Below, piece by piece: positions 42,634 to 42,880 of a DNA stretch of 42,880 nt. Source of the stretch: Halapricum sp. CBA1109 (lineage in GTDB: Archaea; Halobacteriota; Halobacteria; Halobacteriales; Haloarculaceae). The stretch covers positions 1-42,880 of the forward strand of contig NZ_WPCA01000008.1 of the NCBI RefSeq assembly GCF_009741825.1, given 5' to 3'. The stretch's first letter is position 1, and each line of letters begins with the position of its first letter. The translations under genes and the position numbers were made by a program. The notes below the pieces were generated by a model that worked only from the letters and a program-made list of their open reading frames with translations, did no database searches and was not told the DNA's origin.

Positions 42634-42880
42634 GTGTCACGACCACTGACGGACAGACGGGCGGCATCGATACTGGCGTCGGGGGCGACCCTCGCCGTGG
42701 TAGCGCTCGCGGTGCTGGCGACGCTCACGGCGGGCGCGCCCTCGGACGCGACAGTCGGCAGCGTCGCCGAGACGCCGGGCGAACAGCAGTTGGCGACCGC
42801 GCCGAACGCGACGGCGACCGACGGCGGCCCCACCGCTCTCGACCGGCCCGCGCCGGCCGTCGACATCGTGTTCGTCCTCG
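42634..42880 (+). CDS. N terminus of a secreted protein, probably a von Willebrand A-domain protein (cut by the window edge)
   Basis: The visible 82 residues begin MSRPLTDRRAASILASGATL and continue with a hydrophobic signal or anchor (AVVALAVLATLTAG). A low-complexity Ala/Thr-rich linker leads to AVDIVFVL at the edge, which is how a vWA (MIDAS) domain starts (D-I-V-F-V-L-D). The rest lies outside. GTG 42634 is supported by a TATA-like box. If correct, it is an adhesive or metal-dependent binding surface protein and may lie outside the glycan locus. Confidence 0.55.
   Translation, partial: MSRPLTDRRAASILASGATLAVVALAVLATLTAGAPSDATVGSVAETPGEQQLATAPNATATDGGPTALDRPAPAVDIVFVL

Noticed and set aside
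1-42880. Search for CRISPR arrays, transposases, integrases, rRNA and tRNA
   Set aside because: None was seen; the only long direct repeat is the coding duplication at 35861-36530.

Overview
The window looks like a chromosomal segment of a haloarchaeon (class Halobacteria). The evidence is the high G+C content, the acidic proteins, many start codons with a TATA-like box about 25-30 nt upstream and almost no leader, and families typical of haloarchaea (HalOD1 output domain, DUF7344 winged helix, TrmB-family regulators). I see no tRNA, rRNA, CRISPR array, transposase or integrase. Genus cannot be assigned from the sequence alone.

Most of the window is a surface-glycan locus. Region 1 (1-19,300) mixes GT4-type glycosyltransferases (1-970, 2676-3870, 3867-5027, 10247-11312, 11365-12489) with seven alkaline-phosphatase-superfamily ('sulfatase-like') proteins, a polysaccharide deacetylase, an O-carbamoyltransferase and a Wzx-type flippase. 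Region 2 (about 18,300-22,000) is visibly richer in A+T. It holds one sulfatase-like gene, a UDP-GlcNAc 2-epimerase and another GT4, and looks recently acquired. glmS (hexosamine supply) follows at 22,007-23,847.

Region 3 (24,100-27,460) is a regulatory patch: a HalOD1 protein, two divergent TrmB-family regulators, a DUF7344 protein preceded by a possible 23-codon leaderless ORF, and an HTH-family protein. Region 4 (27,567-34,890) is a nucleotide-sugar/glycan block: a 72-residue ribbon-helix-helix-like protein, a DUF354 glycosyltransferase, a UDP-sugar 6-dehydrogenase, a Gfo/Idh/MocA oxidoreductase, a deacetylase-fold protein, an ATP-grasp ligase and a DegT-type aminotransferase. Region 5 (35,162-42,358) has two secreted beta-helix proteins, a GT2, a methyltransferase and a second flippase. 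The start of a secreted von Willebrand A-type protein runs off the right edge.

Together the genes suggest this route: glucosamine-6-P (GlmS) feeds UDP-GlcNAc; a dehydrogenase, oxidoreductase, aminotransferase and 2-epimerase convert it to an amino-uronic acid; GT4/GT2/DUF354 enzymes assemble the glycan; carbamoyl, methyl, deacetyl and perhaps phospho- or sulfo-ester chemistry decorate it; and flippases export it. The most unusual feature is the set of seven signal-less AP-superfamily proteins. They lack the formylglycine sulfatase motif and share a C-terminal 'LGY' signature with the unrelated 72-residue protein. Seven genes, including glmS, carry single frame breaks within or beside very short base runs. 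I read these mainly as sequence errors rather than pseudogenes.
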